A stretch of DNA of 64,000 bases. Origin: Bartonella doshiae NCTC 12862 = ATCC 700133. Its GTDB lineage: Bacteria; Pseudomonadota; Alphaproteobacteria; Rhizobiales; Rhizobiaceae. The DNA lies in NCBI RefSeq assembly GCF_000278155.1, contig NZ_JH725094.1:103685-167684 (forward strand). Reading direction: 5' to 3'. Numbering within the stretch: position 1 is the first letter of the stretch; every line of letters begins with the position of its first letter. This document shows positions 20,167 to 29,608 of this stretch, in pieces. The position numbers and the translations under genes were made by a program. The notes under the pieces were generated by a model. The model saw only the letters and a list, made by a program, of their open reading frames with translations. It was not told where the DNA came from and did not search any database.

Positions 20167-22937
20167 ATGAACGCTGTTGAAAAAAGGATTTCTGCTCGCT
20201 TATCGTTGCGCTATCCTCAGCATGAAGCCTTAAATATTTTGGTGCGAATTTTAGGTAATATCAAACTTTCTAAAAATGCTGATTTAGTTGCGGATCTGGA
20301 AGTGATCAAAAATCTCTATCCTTCTGTACAAGATTTTGAACGCGATTTTCCTTCTTTTTGTTTTGCTTAGCTACGGGAGTCGGAAAAACACGACTGATGG
20401 GTGCTTTTATCAGTTATCTTTATTTAACAGGTCGCAGCCGCCATTTTTTTATTTTGGCTCCCAATTTGACCATTTATGAAAAATTAAAACAGGATTTCAA
20501 TCCTCAAAGTTCGAAATATGTATTCAGTGGAATTAGTGAATTTGTTGTAAACAGACCGATAATTATTACAGGCGAAGATTATGAAAGTGGTAAAGGGATC
20601 TGCTCTGATGCACCGCAATTTCATGGGCAACAACGTTTGTTTGAGGATAGAAATACAGCTTTCATCAATATCTTTAATATTTCCAAAATTAACACAACAG
20701 ATAATAAAAAAGGAGCTGCAAAATCCATCATCCCGCGAATTAAACGCTTGCAGGAAACTATTGGAGAAAGTTATTTTGATTATCTCGCAAATCTTCCAGA
20801 TTTAGTTTTATTGATGGATGAAGCGCACCGTTATCGTGCATCTGCAGGCGTTTCGGCTATTAATGAATTAAAACCTGTTTTAGGAATAGAACTTACAGCG
20901 ACACCGAAAACAATAGGTGCAAAACCAGTGGATTTTAAAAACGTCGTTTACGGCTATTCACTTGCAGAGGCTATGAGAGATGGGTTCGTGAAAGAACCAG
21001 CTGTTGCTACACGTAAAGATTTTCAACCGAAAAACTATACGCCTGAACAATTAGAGTATATTAAACTACAAGATGCAATTCATACGCACGAAAAAGTAAA
21101 AGCAGAGTTAGTTATCTATGCTAGCGATTATAAAAAGAAATTGGTTAAGCCTTTCATTTTAGTTGTAGCCCAAGATACAGAGCATGCGCGAGAATTACGT
21201 AATTTATTAGAATCTGATGATTTTTTTGCGGGGACTTATAAAGGAAAAATTATAGAAATTCATTCGAAACAATCGAACACAGAAGAAGATAAAAATATTC
21301 AAAAACTGATTGCAATTGAAGATCCTAGTGAGCCAACGGAAATTGTTATTCATGCTAATAAGTTGAAGGAGGGGTGGGATGTAACAAATCTTTATACCAT
21401 CGTGCCGTTGCGTGCATCTGCTTCAGAAATTTTAACTGAGCAAACAATAGGTCGTGGATTACGTTTGCCTTATGGTCATAAAATCGGCATAGAAGCCATT
21501 GATCGTTTAACAATCATTGCACATGACCGTTTCCAAGATATTATTGATCGCGCTAATGATCCAAACTCAATTATTAAAAAGCATATTGAGATTGGGATAG
21601 GTGGTGATATATCATTTGAAAAATCAGATATACTCACAGTACCAAGTCGTGCAGAAACAGAATCTAGAAAGACGATGGTAACACGTCATTCTGACATAAA
21701 TGGAGCATCTGATTTACAAGATGTCATGTTATATAATACAGTTCCATTTACATTCACTCCTGAAAAGAAAAAAATTGCTGATATCACGTGGAATATTATC
21801 AAAGGATATGAAAAATTGCCAAGTTCTCAGGCACTTTGCTCCACTGTAATACAGGAAAAAATTAGTAATGAAGTTATAGCAACCATGCACGCATCAAAGG
21901 ATGCTCTTATTTCTGATACTACAAAAATAGAATCTGAGGCTTTGGTGCCAAAAGTGGTTGCAAACCTAACAAAAAATTTAGCAGAACTTATAATAGATAT
22001 TCCCAATATTGTGCTTATTCCCTCTGGTGAGATTACTTATGGTTTTTCTGATTTTGATTTGGAAAATTTAGAAAGTTTAAATTTGCAACCTGTGAATAAA
22101 GAGCTTTTAATTCGTGAATTACGCACACATAAAAGCATTTTTCTTACTTCTGAAAATGAGTATCTCAAAGAACCTTATTTTGAAAATTATATCATTCGTG
22201 GTTTAATTGATAATGACTTTATAGATTATGACAACCATACCCCATTATTACGAAAATTGGCGGGTCAGTTGGTGCAACATTTCCAATCTTATTTACCAAA
22301 TGATGCTGCCGTTGAGAATGTGTTGATTCACTATCAGCATCAACTTACTGCTTTTATAGTTGCTCAATTAAAGTCACATCAGTGGGAAACACAGCGGGAT
22401 TATGAGGTTAGAGTTACAAGAGGATTTACAACCTTACTGCCTATTCACTACACTCTACCACAAGGCTCATCTCCCATTAATTTTCGCTGTATTCCTTCTA
22501 TTAAAAGCAACATTAGAACACTTGTATTTGGGGGCTTTACAAAATGCTGTTACCCTTTGCAAAAATTTGATTCCGTAGAAGGGGAATTACGATTTGCCCA
22601 AATATTAGAAGATGATATGCAAGTATTGAAATGGATGAAACCCGCTCGAGGTTTTTTCACAATAGAATATGATAAAGGATCAAGCTATGAACCAGACTTT
22701 GTTGTAGAAACAAAGAATGCAAAATATCTTTGTGAGCCCAAAAAAGCTTCCGAAATACAAAATTCTATTGTTTTGAAAAAAAGAAACGCAGCAGTTCAAT
22801 GGTGTTGTCATGCGACCAATTATGCTGTTACCCATGGTGGAAAGCCATGGCATTATGTTCTTATTCCACATGATGCTATTAAAGCAAATCGTAGTTTTGA
22901 AGGTTTGTGTGCAGAATTTACTATTAAAACTCCATAA
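20167..22937 (+). pseudogene. res: Type III restriction enzyme subunit (Res), frameshifted
   Basis: A superfamily-2 helicase/nuclease split by one missing base. The first frame (ATG 20167 to TAG 20368-20370) ends in DFPSFCFA. The next frame, from about 20358, continues at once with LATGVGKTRLMGAF (Walker A), then DEAH (20817-20828), later helicase motifs (TEQTIGRGLRLPYG), and a C-terminal PD-(D/E)XK-like YEPDFVVETKNAKYLCEPKK. Reading GCTTTAGCT for GCTTAGCT near 20366-20371 would restore one protein of about 924 aa. The break falls between the N-terminus and motif I, so neither part should make a working enzyme. A sequencing error or a reversible slip cannot be excluded. Confidence 0.85.
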
Positions 22938-23067
22938 ATTTTTTAATTTATGGGTGCTATGCTAATATTAATTACTTAATATTATTTTATATTTTATCTT
23001 TTCAAGATAAGTCATGGAAAAATAAAAGAAAAATTAATTCGATTTATCTCATAGAAATATATAATGA

Positions 23068-23264
23068 ACTATTACTGTTCTTTCTCTTGTAAAATCTGCA
23101 TACAATGGAATAAATGACACTACAAAAAAATTTACAGCTCGAAAAATTGCTCAATGGATATACGAAAATTACCCAGAAGCCAGTCAAAAGATAGTAGTGA
23201 AACTGATTGGGATACCGCTAATAGATTATTAGAGGAAAAACAAAGACTTTTTTCATTATATTAA
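23068..23264 (+). pseudogene. Remnant of a COG2958/HrgA-like gene
   Basis: Frame 23068 onward, opening straight after a TGA at 23065-23067, encodes KSAYNGINDTTKKFTARKI and then AQWIYENYPEASQ. After a frame change it continues as KDSSETDWDTANRLLEEKQ to TAA 23262-23264. This resembles, from memory, the N-terminus of COG2958/HrgA-like proteins, which often sit beside restriction-modification genes. There is no usable in-frame start, the frame is broken and the rest of the gene is absent. Bases 23265-23366 hold more coding-like scraps (such as QFYQTGEIRQSDWG) with stops. I read this as decayed accessory DNA tied to the mod/res insert. Confidence 0.5.
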
Positions 23265-23388
23265 ACTCATTCGTCAATTTTATCAAACTGGTGAGATTCG
23301 CCAATCTGATTGGGGGCATTCCCCATAAGAATTATATTTCAAGTCTTTTACAAAAATATCAATAGACGTTAAATAATTTCTGATAGGC

Positions 23389-23940
23389 TTATTCTTCAAT
23401 AATACCACATGCTAAACGAGCACCACCTCCGCCAAGCGGTAATGGCTTATCGGATTGATTGTCTCCCCCTAAATGAATCATTAACGAGTGTCCTTTAATC
23501 TCTGAGAGTTTTTTAATTCGTGGAGCGAGAACACTCATTGTTGAGTGTCCTGTATCATCAACATAAAGTGCCGGTAAATCACCAAAGTGGCCATTAACGT
23601 TATAAGGTCCAAGATGTTTGTTAGTATGATCCGGATCATAATGTCCACCCGCAGCACCACCAACTACACCATCTTTCATATCACATGAAGGGTTTATATG
23701 CACATGAAAACCGTGTAAACCTTCTGGCAAGGTGGATAAATTTGGCACAAAAATCAAACCATGTATGTTTTCTTCAATTTCAATTTTGCCAATAGGCTTT
23801 TTTGTGTTTCCATTTTCTAATTTATAAATCTGAACTTGCATAGATTTTGCTAATACAATAGTATCATAAGTTAGAAATGCTAAAGAAAACAGCAAGTATA
23901 AAACAGTTCTATTTATACAAAATATTTTTACATTAAACAT
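23389..23940 (-). CDS. sodC: Periplasmic Cu-Zn superoxide dismutase
   Basis: 183-aa SodC that converts superoxide in the periplasm, often linked to survival in host phagocytes. An N-terminal signal segment spans about residues 8-30. Metal ligands are visible in HGFHVHINPSC (Cu His), GGAAGGHYDPDHTNKHLG (bridging and Zn His), GHFGDLPAL with the Zn aspartate region, and MIHLGGDNQSD. The disulfide cysteines are the C of NPSCD and the C of RLACGIIEE. It is a single gene at the edge of a gene-poor region, after the restriction locus. Confidence 0.95.
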   Translation of the reverse strand: MFNVKIFCINRTVLYLLFSLAFLTYDTIVLAKSMQVQIYKLENGNTKKPIGKIEIEENIHGLIFVPNLSTLPEGLHGFHVHINPSCDMKDGVVGGAAGGHYDPDHTNKHLGPYNVNGHFGDLPALYVDDTGHSTMSVLAPRIKKLSEIKGHSLMIHLGGDNQSDKPLPLGGGGARLACGIIEE

Positions 23941-24340
23941 GATTTAATAATTTTCTTAAATTTGGTAAAAAATAATTTTTTTGGAAAGTATGATTAACAG
24001 AAAAAACTCTATAAGCTCAAAATAGCTTTCTTTATTCATCTCTAAATACGTCTAGAATAATCTTTCCTATCTCACAAAAATGCATTTTATAAATCAAATA
24101 GCTATATCGCATATACATTTTTTCAAGAGATGATGCTTCTAAAAAAGCAGATTTTTGAAGTGTCGTGAGAAAAATTAAATAAGGAGCTTTGAAGTTTAGC
24201 CAATACTTCATCCATAATATGACGTGGATTTTATAAAAGTTATAATATATAACTTATTGATTATTATTTAAAAAAGTTAAATGACGCAAATTATCTACTG
24301 ATTACAAAAATTATAAAAATAACAAATATTATAAATATTA
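23941..24340. other. Gene-poor AT-rich spacer
   Basis: About 400 bases upstream of sodC (minus) and downstream of the two-gene module (minus). No reading frame of note, no strong hairpin with a T-run and no RNA gene were recognised. The sodC promoter should lie just right of 23940. Confidence 0.4.
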
Positions 24341-24646
24341 TTATATATATAAGTCCTCCATAAAAATGCAAAATGTGCCAACAAAAATGCCTATTATTGA
24401 TCCTATTATTGCACCAATGATCGTTCCAGTAGAAAGTGCCATACTTATACCCATTGAGATAATTGGACCAAACCCTGGGAGTGCAATATATCCATATGCT
24501 GCAAGAGCTGCTGCAATTGCTCCTGATATACTACCATTTAAACTGCCAATGAATGCAAGCTCTTTAATCGAATAATAAATTTTTTTTAAAAAACTTTTCC
24601 TACAATCATTTGAATGAAGACTGTCAGAGGTTTTAAAATCAATCAT
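24341..24646 (-). CDS. Small glycine-rich membrane protein, unknown
   Basis: 101 aa. After a polar N-terminus of about 30 residues there are two or three hydrophobic segments (about 33-55 and 57-95) rich in Gly, Ala and Ile, including GSISGAIAAALAAYGY and GTIIGAIIGSIIGIFVG. These look like glycine-zipper packing motifs, as in channel-forming or membrane-packing small proteins. The start ATG overlaps the stop of the upstream gene by 4 bases (ATGA), so the two are co-translated. I do not recognise the family. Confidence 0.6.
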   Translation of the reverse strand: MIDFKTSDSLHSNDCRKSFLKKIYYSIKELAFIGSLNGSISGAIAAALAAYGYIALPGFGPIISMGISMALSTGTIIGAIIGSIIGIFVGTFCIFMEDLYI

Positions 24647-24981
24647 ATTTTTTTATCCTTTTGGATACTAACAACTCCAGAATAATCGATTGATATAATT
24701 AAATGATGTTCTTTAAATTCTACCAAAGCGCGCCAAATGCCTTCATCATCTAAACGTATTCGTTTAATATTTTTAAAACCATTCTGTATAAGACAGTTTT
24801 TAATTTGCGAAGCAGTAAATGAATTTTGTCCTGGTTTAGTGTTATCTTGAATGAAGGTATATCGAGAGGTTTTACAATAAGGAATAGAGAAAACCTCACT
24901 TATTGAAGCTGTAACTATAGAGGAGATACTTGCAATTATTATAAAGAAAATAATTAATTTTAAATTTTTACTGAATCTCAT
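24643..24981 (-). CDS. Secreted or membrane-anchored PepSY-like small protein
   Basis: 112 aa with a hydrophobic N-terminal segment (about residues 8-28) that can be a signal peptide or anchor. The rest reads like a single PepSY-type domain: SQIKNCLIQNGFKNIKRIRL, then a Trp-Arg-Ala strand (DDEGIWRALVEF) and a final ISIDYSGVVSIQKD strand. Exact family is not certain. It is the first gene of a two-gene unit with the glycine-rich membrane protein, overlapping it by 4 bases. The pair is isolated between gene-poor stretches and may be lineage-specific. Confidence 0.6.
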   Translation of the reverse strand: MRFSKNLKLIIFFIIIASISSIVTASISEVFSIPYCKTSRYTFIQDNTKPGQNSFTASQIKNCLIQNGFKNIKRIRLDDEGIWRALVEFKEHHLIISIDYSGVVSIQKDKKI

Positions 24982-25556
24982 CTTGTCACCAGTTATTGCA
25001 ACGATGTTTTTAAACTTTCATTTCATATGCTCAATTAACCTTTGTCTTGCTAACAGGTTCCAAAGATTGTTTTATTTTTAATATTATACTTAACGGTGTA
25101 AAATTTTAAAAATGCGCATTGATGCATTAAAATTGTTTTTTCTTCTTGATTATCTTGATAAAAAAGAGAATGTGTTGTTTTTACATGTTGAATAAGGCAA
25201 TCTCTTTTGAGATGTTATGCTATAATTGCTCGTTATTATTACTATTGATAATATACCATAGTACATCTTTTTTGATGTTTATTTTGCTATCTTTGTCTAT
25301 CTGGAAAGCTAATTTTCATATTTATCCTATTAGTTAGATAAGATATCTGAATAACTTCTACACCCTTTAAAAATTTTTCATAATACACTTTGGGTAAAAA
25401 AACTTTTTTAAATTAGCATATCTTTTGATGCGATTCCTCAACTTAGCGATTAATACTGCTTATGCTCTTAATATGAAGCATTTTAGGAAGTCTTATTTTT
25501 TGTAATGTTATTTGGGTGAATCTGTTTTTGATTTTACCACTTATTCTTTTATTATA
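24982..25556. other. Gene-poor AT-rich spacer
   Basis: About 575 bases between the unknown two-gene module and the ubiH-like gene. A 63-codon hydrophobic frame at 25146-25337 has no good ribosome-binding site and I do not call it. No tRNA, terminator or repeat was recognised. Confidence 0.4.
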
Positions 25557-26783
25557 TCAATAAAGTTGTTTAGGTAATTTTATTGGGAACATTTGTATAA
25601 TTTCTTTTAATCCAGAACCTGGATACATTCCCTCTCGCATAAATAAATTACGTAACGGAGAGCAATTACGTAATAAGCCAAGTCCAATGCTTCGCATAAT
25701 ATGAACAGGCAACATATTAGAAAGTAAAGCAGAGTTAAGCACATGAACAGATCCACTCCGAATCCATATATCAGATTTGCGACTCCTGTTATAATGCGCA
25801 ACAATCATTTTAGAATGAGAATCAGACATTTGCTTTGGTAAAATATCGATAAAAGTTTGTATGTCACGAAATCCTAAATTCAATCCTTGTGCTCCAATAG
25901 GAGGAAAAACATGAGCAGCTTCCCCCATCAAAATTGTCCGATTAGCTGCAAAATGATGAGGAATAAGTCCTGAAAGGGGCCATGCCTGAACTGGTGTTTC
26001 TAATGTCAGTTTTCCCAGCATTGACTGCATTTTATCTTCGATTACTTTTGCAATTACTTTGGACCCTATACTTAACAACTCTTTAGCGCGAGAAGTGCTG
26101 ACAACCCATACAAGACTTGATCTATTTCCTAGTAGTGGAACCTGCGTAAATGGACCATTTTCTGTATGAAATTCCGTTGATGTATTTTTATGGGAAAAAT
26201 CATGAGAAAAATTTAGGACAAGTGCCGTTTGTGGATAACTCCATTGTTTAACAGCTATACCAGCTGCTGTTCGTGTTGGAGAAAAGCGTCCATCAGCAGC
26301 AATAAGGAGTAACACTTGAATAGCACTATCATCTGCAAGAGTGACGCATACATGATCTTGCTGATAATGAAAAGATTTTGCGGAAGAAAAAAATCTTGTA
26401 ATATTCGGTGTATGTGCAACAGCTTTAAGGAGAGCATTATTTAATTCTATATTAGGTATGTTATAACCAAAAGCCTCTTCGCCAATTTCAGCAGAAGAAA
26501 AACTTACTGTAGGAGCACGTACAATCCTAGAGGTTATATCTATGATTTTAATAAAGGATAAAGATGCTGCATGACGTTTTAGAGTATCCCAAATATTAAG
26601 TTTTTGAAGTGTACGAATTGCTGGCATCATAAGAGCTGTTGTCCGTAATTCATCTGTATGAGCAGGCGGACCAACGAGAAAAACCGAATATCCTTTATTA
26701 GCAAGACTAAGCGCTGCCAACATACCGACTGGCCCTGCACCAATGACAGCAATATCCCTATGCTTGTTTTTTTCAAATATCAC
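25557..26783 (-). CDS. ubiH: FAD-dependent ubiquinone-biosynthesis hydroxylase (UbiH/Coq6 family)
   Basis: 408-aa flavoprotein monooxygenase. The N-terminal Rossmann fingerprint is VIGAGPVGMLAALSLA; a middle LLIAADGRFSPTR is the DG motif; and GEAAHVFPPIGAQGLNLGFRD is the GD-type motif with the ubiquinone-hydroxylase PPxxAQGLN sequence. It should hydroxylate the ring of a polyprenylphenol intermediate; which position is not deducible. The start is GTG 26783 with AAAGG about 11 bases upstream. It is divergent from pcs. Confidence 0.88.
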   Translation of the reverse strand: MIFEKNKHRDIAVIGAGPVGMLAALSLANKGYSVFLVGPPAHTDELRTTALMMPAIRTLQKLNIWDTLKRHAASLSFIKIIDITSRIVRAPTVSFSSAEIGEEAFGYNIPNIELNNALLKAVAHTPNITRFFSSAKSFHYQQDHVCVTLADDSAIQVLLLIAADGRFSPTRTAAGIAVKQWSYPQTALVLNFSHDFSHKNTSTEFHTENGPFTQVPLLGNRSSLVWVVSTSRAKELLSIGSKVIAKVIEDKMQSMLGKLTLETPVQAWPLSGLIPHHFAANRTILMGEAAHVFPPIGAQGLNLGFRDIQTFIDILPKQMSDSHSKMIVAHYNRSRKSDIWIRSGSVHVLNSALLSNMLPVHIMRSIGLGLLRNCSPLRNLFMREGMYPGSGLKEIIQMFPIKLPKQLY

Positions 26784-26966
26784 AACGATTTGAGCCTTTC
26801 GCGTTTATCAAACATTTTAATATTTATAAATGAACTCTCTCTCTTTTTATTATATAAATTTCTTCTATTATATTATGTAATAAATTATGCGATATAAAAA
26901 AATAACTTTTTTGTGTTTTTTACAGACGAATCTGTATCATGAAAGAAAAGAATGGCGTATTGGTAG

Positions 26967-27785
26967 ATGGATGAAAATTTGAGAAACAAGGGTAAGCAAA
27001 CCTTGAAACGTAAGCTAACAAAAAAAATTAAAACAAATGCTGATCTCTTACGCCATAAAAAAGTAACAATGCCACAAGCAAAAGCTTTTTCTGTTCATTT
27101 ACTGACAGCTTCTGGTTCGTTTTTAGCATTTCTTTCTCTTATAGCAGCATCTCAAAAAGAATGGACTGCTATGTTCTGTTGGCTTGGGCTAGCACTTCTC
27201 GTTGATGGGATTGACGGGCCAATTGCACGCAAACTTGATGTCAAATATGTACTTCCAACATGGTCAGGAGAACTCTTAGATAATATCATTGATTATGTAA
27301 CTTATGTTTTAATTCCAGCTTTTGCACTCTATCAAAGTGGCTTTATGGGATCGGGATTGTCGTTTTTATTAAGTGCTATCATTGTTATTTCATCAGCTAT
27401 TTATTATGCAGATACCGGAATGAAAACTAAAGAAAACTTTTTTAAAGGATTCCCGGTAGTTTGGAATATGATGATTTTTATGGTTTTTGTAGTAAGACCA
27501 GGTGAATGGATCACTTTCATTATTATTGCGTTATCGGCGATTATTTCTTTTTTACCAATTTATTTTATTCATCCAGTAAGAGTTATCCGTTTGCGTATGC
27601 TTAATTTTCCAATTTTTCTTTTATGGTGTTTTTTTGGTGTTGCTGCATTTTTCTACAAACTAAATGCTCCATATTGGATTAAGATAGGAATTTCAGTAAC
27701 AGGCATTTATATATATTGCATTGGTGCTATTATGCAATTATTTCCTCAGTTAGGAGCAAAAAAAAGAAATAAAATAGATATTTAA
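26967..27785 (+). CDS. pcs: Phosphatidylcholine synthase (CDP-diacylglycerol + choline)
   Basis: 272-aa integral membrane CDP-alcohol phosphatidyltransferase. The signature is spread over VDGIDGPIARKLDVKYVLP and LLDNIIDYVTYVLIPAFAL, the Pcs-type form of DGxxAR..G..D..D. About seven or eight hydrophobic segments follow. Pcs condenses choline with CDP-diacylglycerol in one step and is characteristic of alphaproteobacteria that live with eukaryotic hosts and use host choline. The extra N-terminal about 30 residues are lysine-rich and cytoplasmic. The next gene starts 10 bases after it. Confidence 0.93.
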   Translation: MDENLRNKGKQTLKRKLTKKIKTNADLLRHKKVTMPQAKAFSVHLLTASGSFLAFLSLIAASQKEWTAMFCWLGLALLVDGIDGPIARKLDVKYVLPTWSGELLDNIIDYVTYVLIPAFALYQSGFMGSGLSFLLSAIIVISSAIYYADTGMKTKENFFKGFPVVWNMMIFMVFVVRPGEWITFIIIALSAIISFLPIYFIHPVRVIRLRMLNFPIFLLWCFFGVAAFFYKLNAPYWIKIGISVTGIYIYCIGAIMQLFPQLGAKKRNKIDI

Positions 27786-27795
27786 AGGGAATAAG

Positions 27796-28842
27796 ATGCA
27801 AATTGATTTTGGGGCAGGTGATGATATTTCTTTTACAAAAGAAGGACACGCCGGTATTATAAAGCTCACGCGCCCTTCAGCATTAAACGCTCTTAATCAA
27901 CGAATGGTTTTTGCTTTAAAGAAAGCTCTCAATACATGGGAAATAGACGAGGATGTTTCTTGCATCTTAGTTGAAGGGGAAGGGCGTGCTTTTTGTGCTG
28001 GTGGAGATGTTGTGGAAATCTACCGTATGGGAAAAAATCCCTCTTCTTACCAATATTTTAGTGATGAATATAGCTTAAATGCTTATATTAAACGGTTTCC
28101 TAAACCCTACATTTCTTTCTTGAACGGTATTTGGATGGGAGGAGGGGTAGGTATCTCTATATACGGTTCACATCGAATTGTTACAGAAAACACACTTTTT
28201 GCTATGCCAGAAGGTGCTATTGGATTTTTTCCGGATGTTGGCGCGAGTTTTTTCTTACCATCTCTTCCCGATCACTTTGGTATTTATCTTGCACTGACCG
28301 GCGCACGCATAAAATGGGGAGATTGTTTAAACTTAGGGCTAGCAACACATGCTGTTCCTGAAATTGAATTAGAATACATTAAAAAAGATATTATTGAGCA
28401 AGGAAATCCTGAATTAGCATTAAAAGAGCGAACAATAACAAGAAAAAATGAAACAAATCCCGAAATACGTTGTATTATCAGCACTTGTTTTAGTGCTAAT
28501 ACGTTAGAAGAATGTATTGAATTGCTACATAAAAAAAGCAGTGAAGGCATCTTATTTGCTAAAGAATGTTATGATATTTTGCAATTGCGTTCTCCAACAA
28601 GTTTAAAAATTATCTGGAGACAAATGAAACAAAATTCTTCTCAAACTTTAGAAGATTGTATGAAAATTGAAAATCGCATTGCACATCATATGATTACTTC
28701 ACATGATTTTCATGAAGGAGTTCGTGCAATGTTAATTGATAAAGATAAAGCACCTAAATGGCAACCAGATAAACTTTCAGATGTAACAGATGAAATGATA
28801 GATGCTTATTTCCAACCCATTAAAAAAGAATTATTATTTTGA
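27796..28842 (+). CDS. 3-hydroxyisobutyryl-CoA hydrolase-like enoyl-CoA hydratase family protein
   Basis: 348 aa, longer than simple enoyl-CoA hydratases and fitting the ECH_2/HIBCH group. The CoA/oxyanion regions FCAGGDVVEIY and NGIWMGGGVGISIYG and the HIBCH-typical AMPEGAIGFFPDVGASFFLP are visible, with the catalytic glutamate and aspartate in that last block. It would release 3-hydroxyisobutyrate from its CoA ester in valine breakdown; substrate is by family only. It lies 10 bases after pcs and overlaps the next gene by 4 bases. Confidence 0.88.
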   Translation: MQIDFGAGDDISFTKEGHAGIIKLTRPSALNALNQRMVFALKKALNTWEIDEDVSCILVEGEGRAFCAGGDVVEIYRMGKNPSSYQYFSDEYSLNAYIKRFPKPYISFLNGIWMGGGVGISIYGSHRIVTENTLFAMPEGAIGFFPDVGASFFLPSLPDHFGIYLALTGARIKWGDCLNLGLATHAVPEIELEYIKKDIIEQGNPELALKERTITRKNETNPEIRCIISTCFSANTLEECIELLHKKSSEGILFAKECYDILQLRSPTSLKIIWRQMKQNSSQTLEDCMKIENRIAHHMITSHDFHEGVRAMLIDKDKAPKWQPDKLSDVTDEMIDAYFQPIKKELLF

Positions 28843-29249
28843 CCAATAATCCTCAAAAACAGACTAAAAAAATCAATTTAATTTATAACTATTATTTACG
28901 ATTTTTAGCACTTATTTGCTTAGGTTTAAGTGTCCTTTATTGGATTCGTCTTGTTGGTGTGTTTCCAGGAGAGCTATGGCGTTTTGATCTTATGCCATGG
29001 CCATGGCAATTTTTATCAGCTACATTGGCTATTATTTATCCTATCGCGTTAATTGGGCTTTGGATGTATTCGCCATGGGGAATTATTCTATGGTGTATTG
29101 CAGCCTTGACGGAAACAATAGCAATTTGTTCTTTTAATTTTGTCTATCAGCCGTTTATGCTAATCTTCCATGGAATGTTATTCTTAGTTCTTATAACATT
29201 ACAAATTATTATGATGATGATCTCTTCAAAAAAGTCATATAATGGCTAA
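28839..29249 (+). CDS. Small multi-pass membrane protein (DUF6163-like)
   Basis: 136 aa with four hydrophobic segments (about residues 17-35, 50-75, 78-100 and 105-127) and a lysine-rich cytoplasmic N-terminus. The start is TTG 28839, overlapping the stop of the preceding gene (TTGA), so it is translationally coupled to it. I associate this gene position and profile with the alphaproteobacterial DUF6163 family, with moderate certainty. No function is known to me. A strong terminator closes the operon 10 bases later. Confidence 0.75.
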   Translation: MTNNPQKQTKKINLIYNYYLRFLALICLGLSVLYWIRLVGVFPGELWRFDLMPWPWQFLSATLAIIYPIALIGLWMYSPWGIILWCIAALTETIAICSFNFVYQPFMLIFHGMLFLVLITLQIIMMMISSKKSYNG

Positions 29250-29258
29250 TTAATGTTT

Positions 29259-29287
29259 CGGGCCAAAATTCATTGGCCCGATTTTTT
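29259..29287 (+). terminator. Rho-independent terminator of the pcs operon
   Basis: Perfect 8-bp arms CGGGCCAA (29259-29266) and TTGGCCCG (29273-29280) with a 6-base loop, then A and six T. It ends the pcs / HIBCH-like / membrane protein operon. Confidence 0.9.
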
Positions 29288-29312
29288 ACTGTTGAAAAGT
29301 TATAAAACTTTT

Positions 29313-29411
29313 TTAAACAAATGGTACCCACCATAAATCCCAAGGGCTCGTGGCTTTTGAACAAAATATCCATAATAATGTTGAGATCGTTCCCCAGAGT
29401 GCTACTGCCAT
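29313..29411 (-). CDS. Possible 32-residue single-pass membrane peptide
   Basis: An ATG at 29411 is preceded by GAAAGGAT about 8 bases upstream and opens a 32-codon frame ending in TAA. The product begins MAVALWGTISTLLWIFC and ends SPWDLWWVPFV: one hydrophobic helix followed by a tryptophan-rich interfacial end, which is not what random AT-rich DNA usually encodes. It could be a small membrane protein, or the 3' end of a decayed larger membrane gene, since the frame stays open upstream to 29510. No family recognised. Confidence 0.35.
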   Translation of the reverse strand: MAVALWGTISTLLWIFCSKATSPWDLWWVPFV

Positions 29412-29608
29412 GTAAAATATCCTTTCTTTTAAAAAAAGTTCCATAATATATATTATGCGATAAAGCACGATTAAGGAACCAAGATATTCCCCCCTTAAAA
29501 CAATGATCAACTTTCTTTAGACACAATAATCATACTTTTATCGCATTTTTCATTTTTTAAACATAATTATGGCAAAATTTAGACAAAGTGTTTTTACTAT
29601 AGAATCAG

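Noticed and set aside
25146-25337. 63-codon hydrophobic frame
   Set aside because: Very AT-rich DNA gives hydrophobic codons by chance; there is no ribosome-binding site and no family resemblance.
29209-29526. 105-codon minus-strand frame under the pcs-operon terminator
   Set aside because: It reads through the complement of the terminator and the end of the membrane protein gene; the protein has no coherent pattern.
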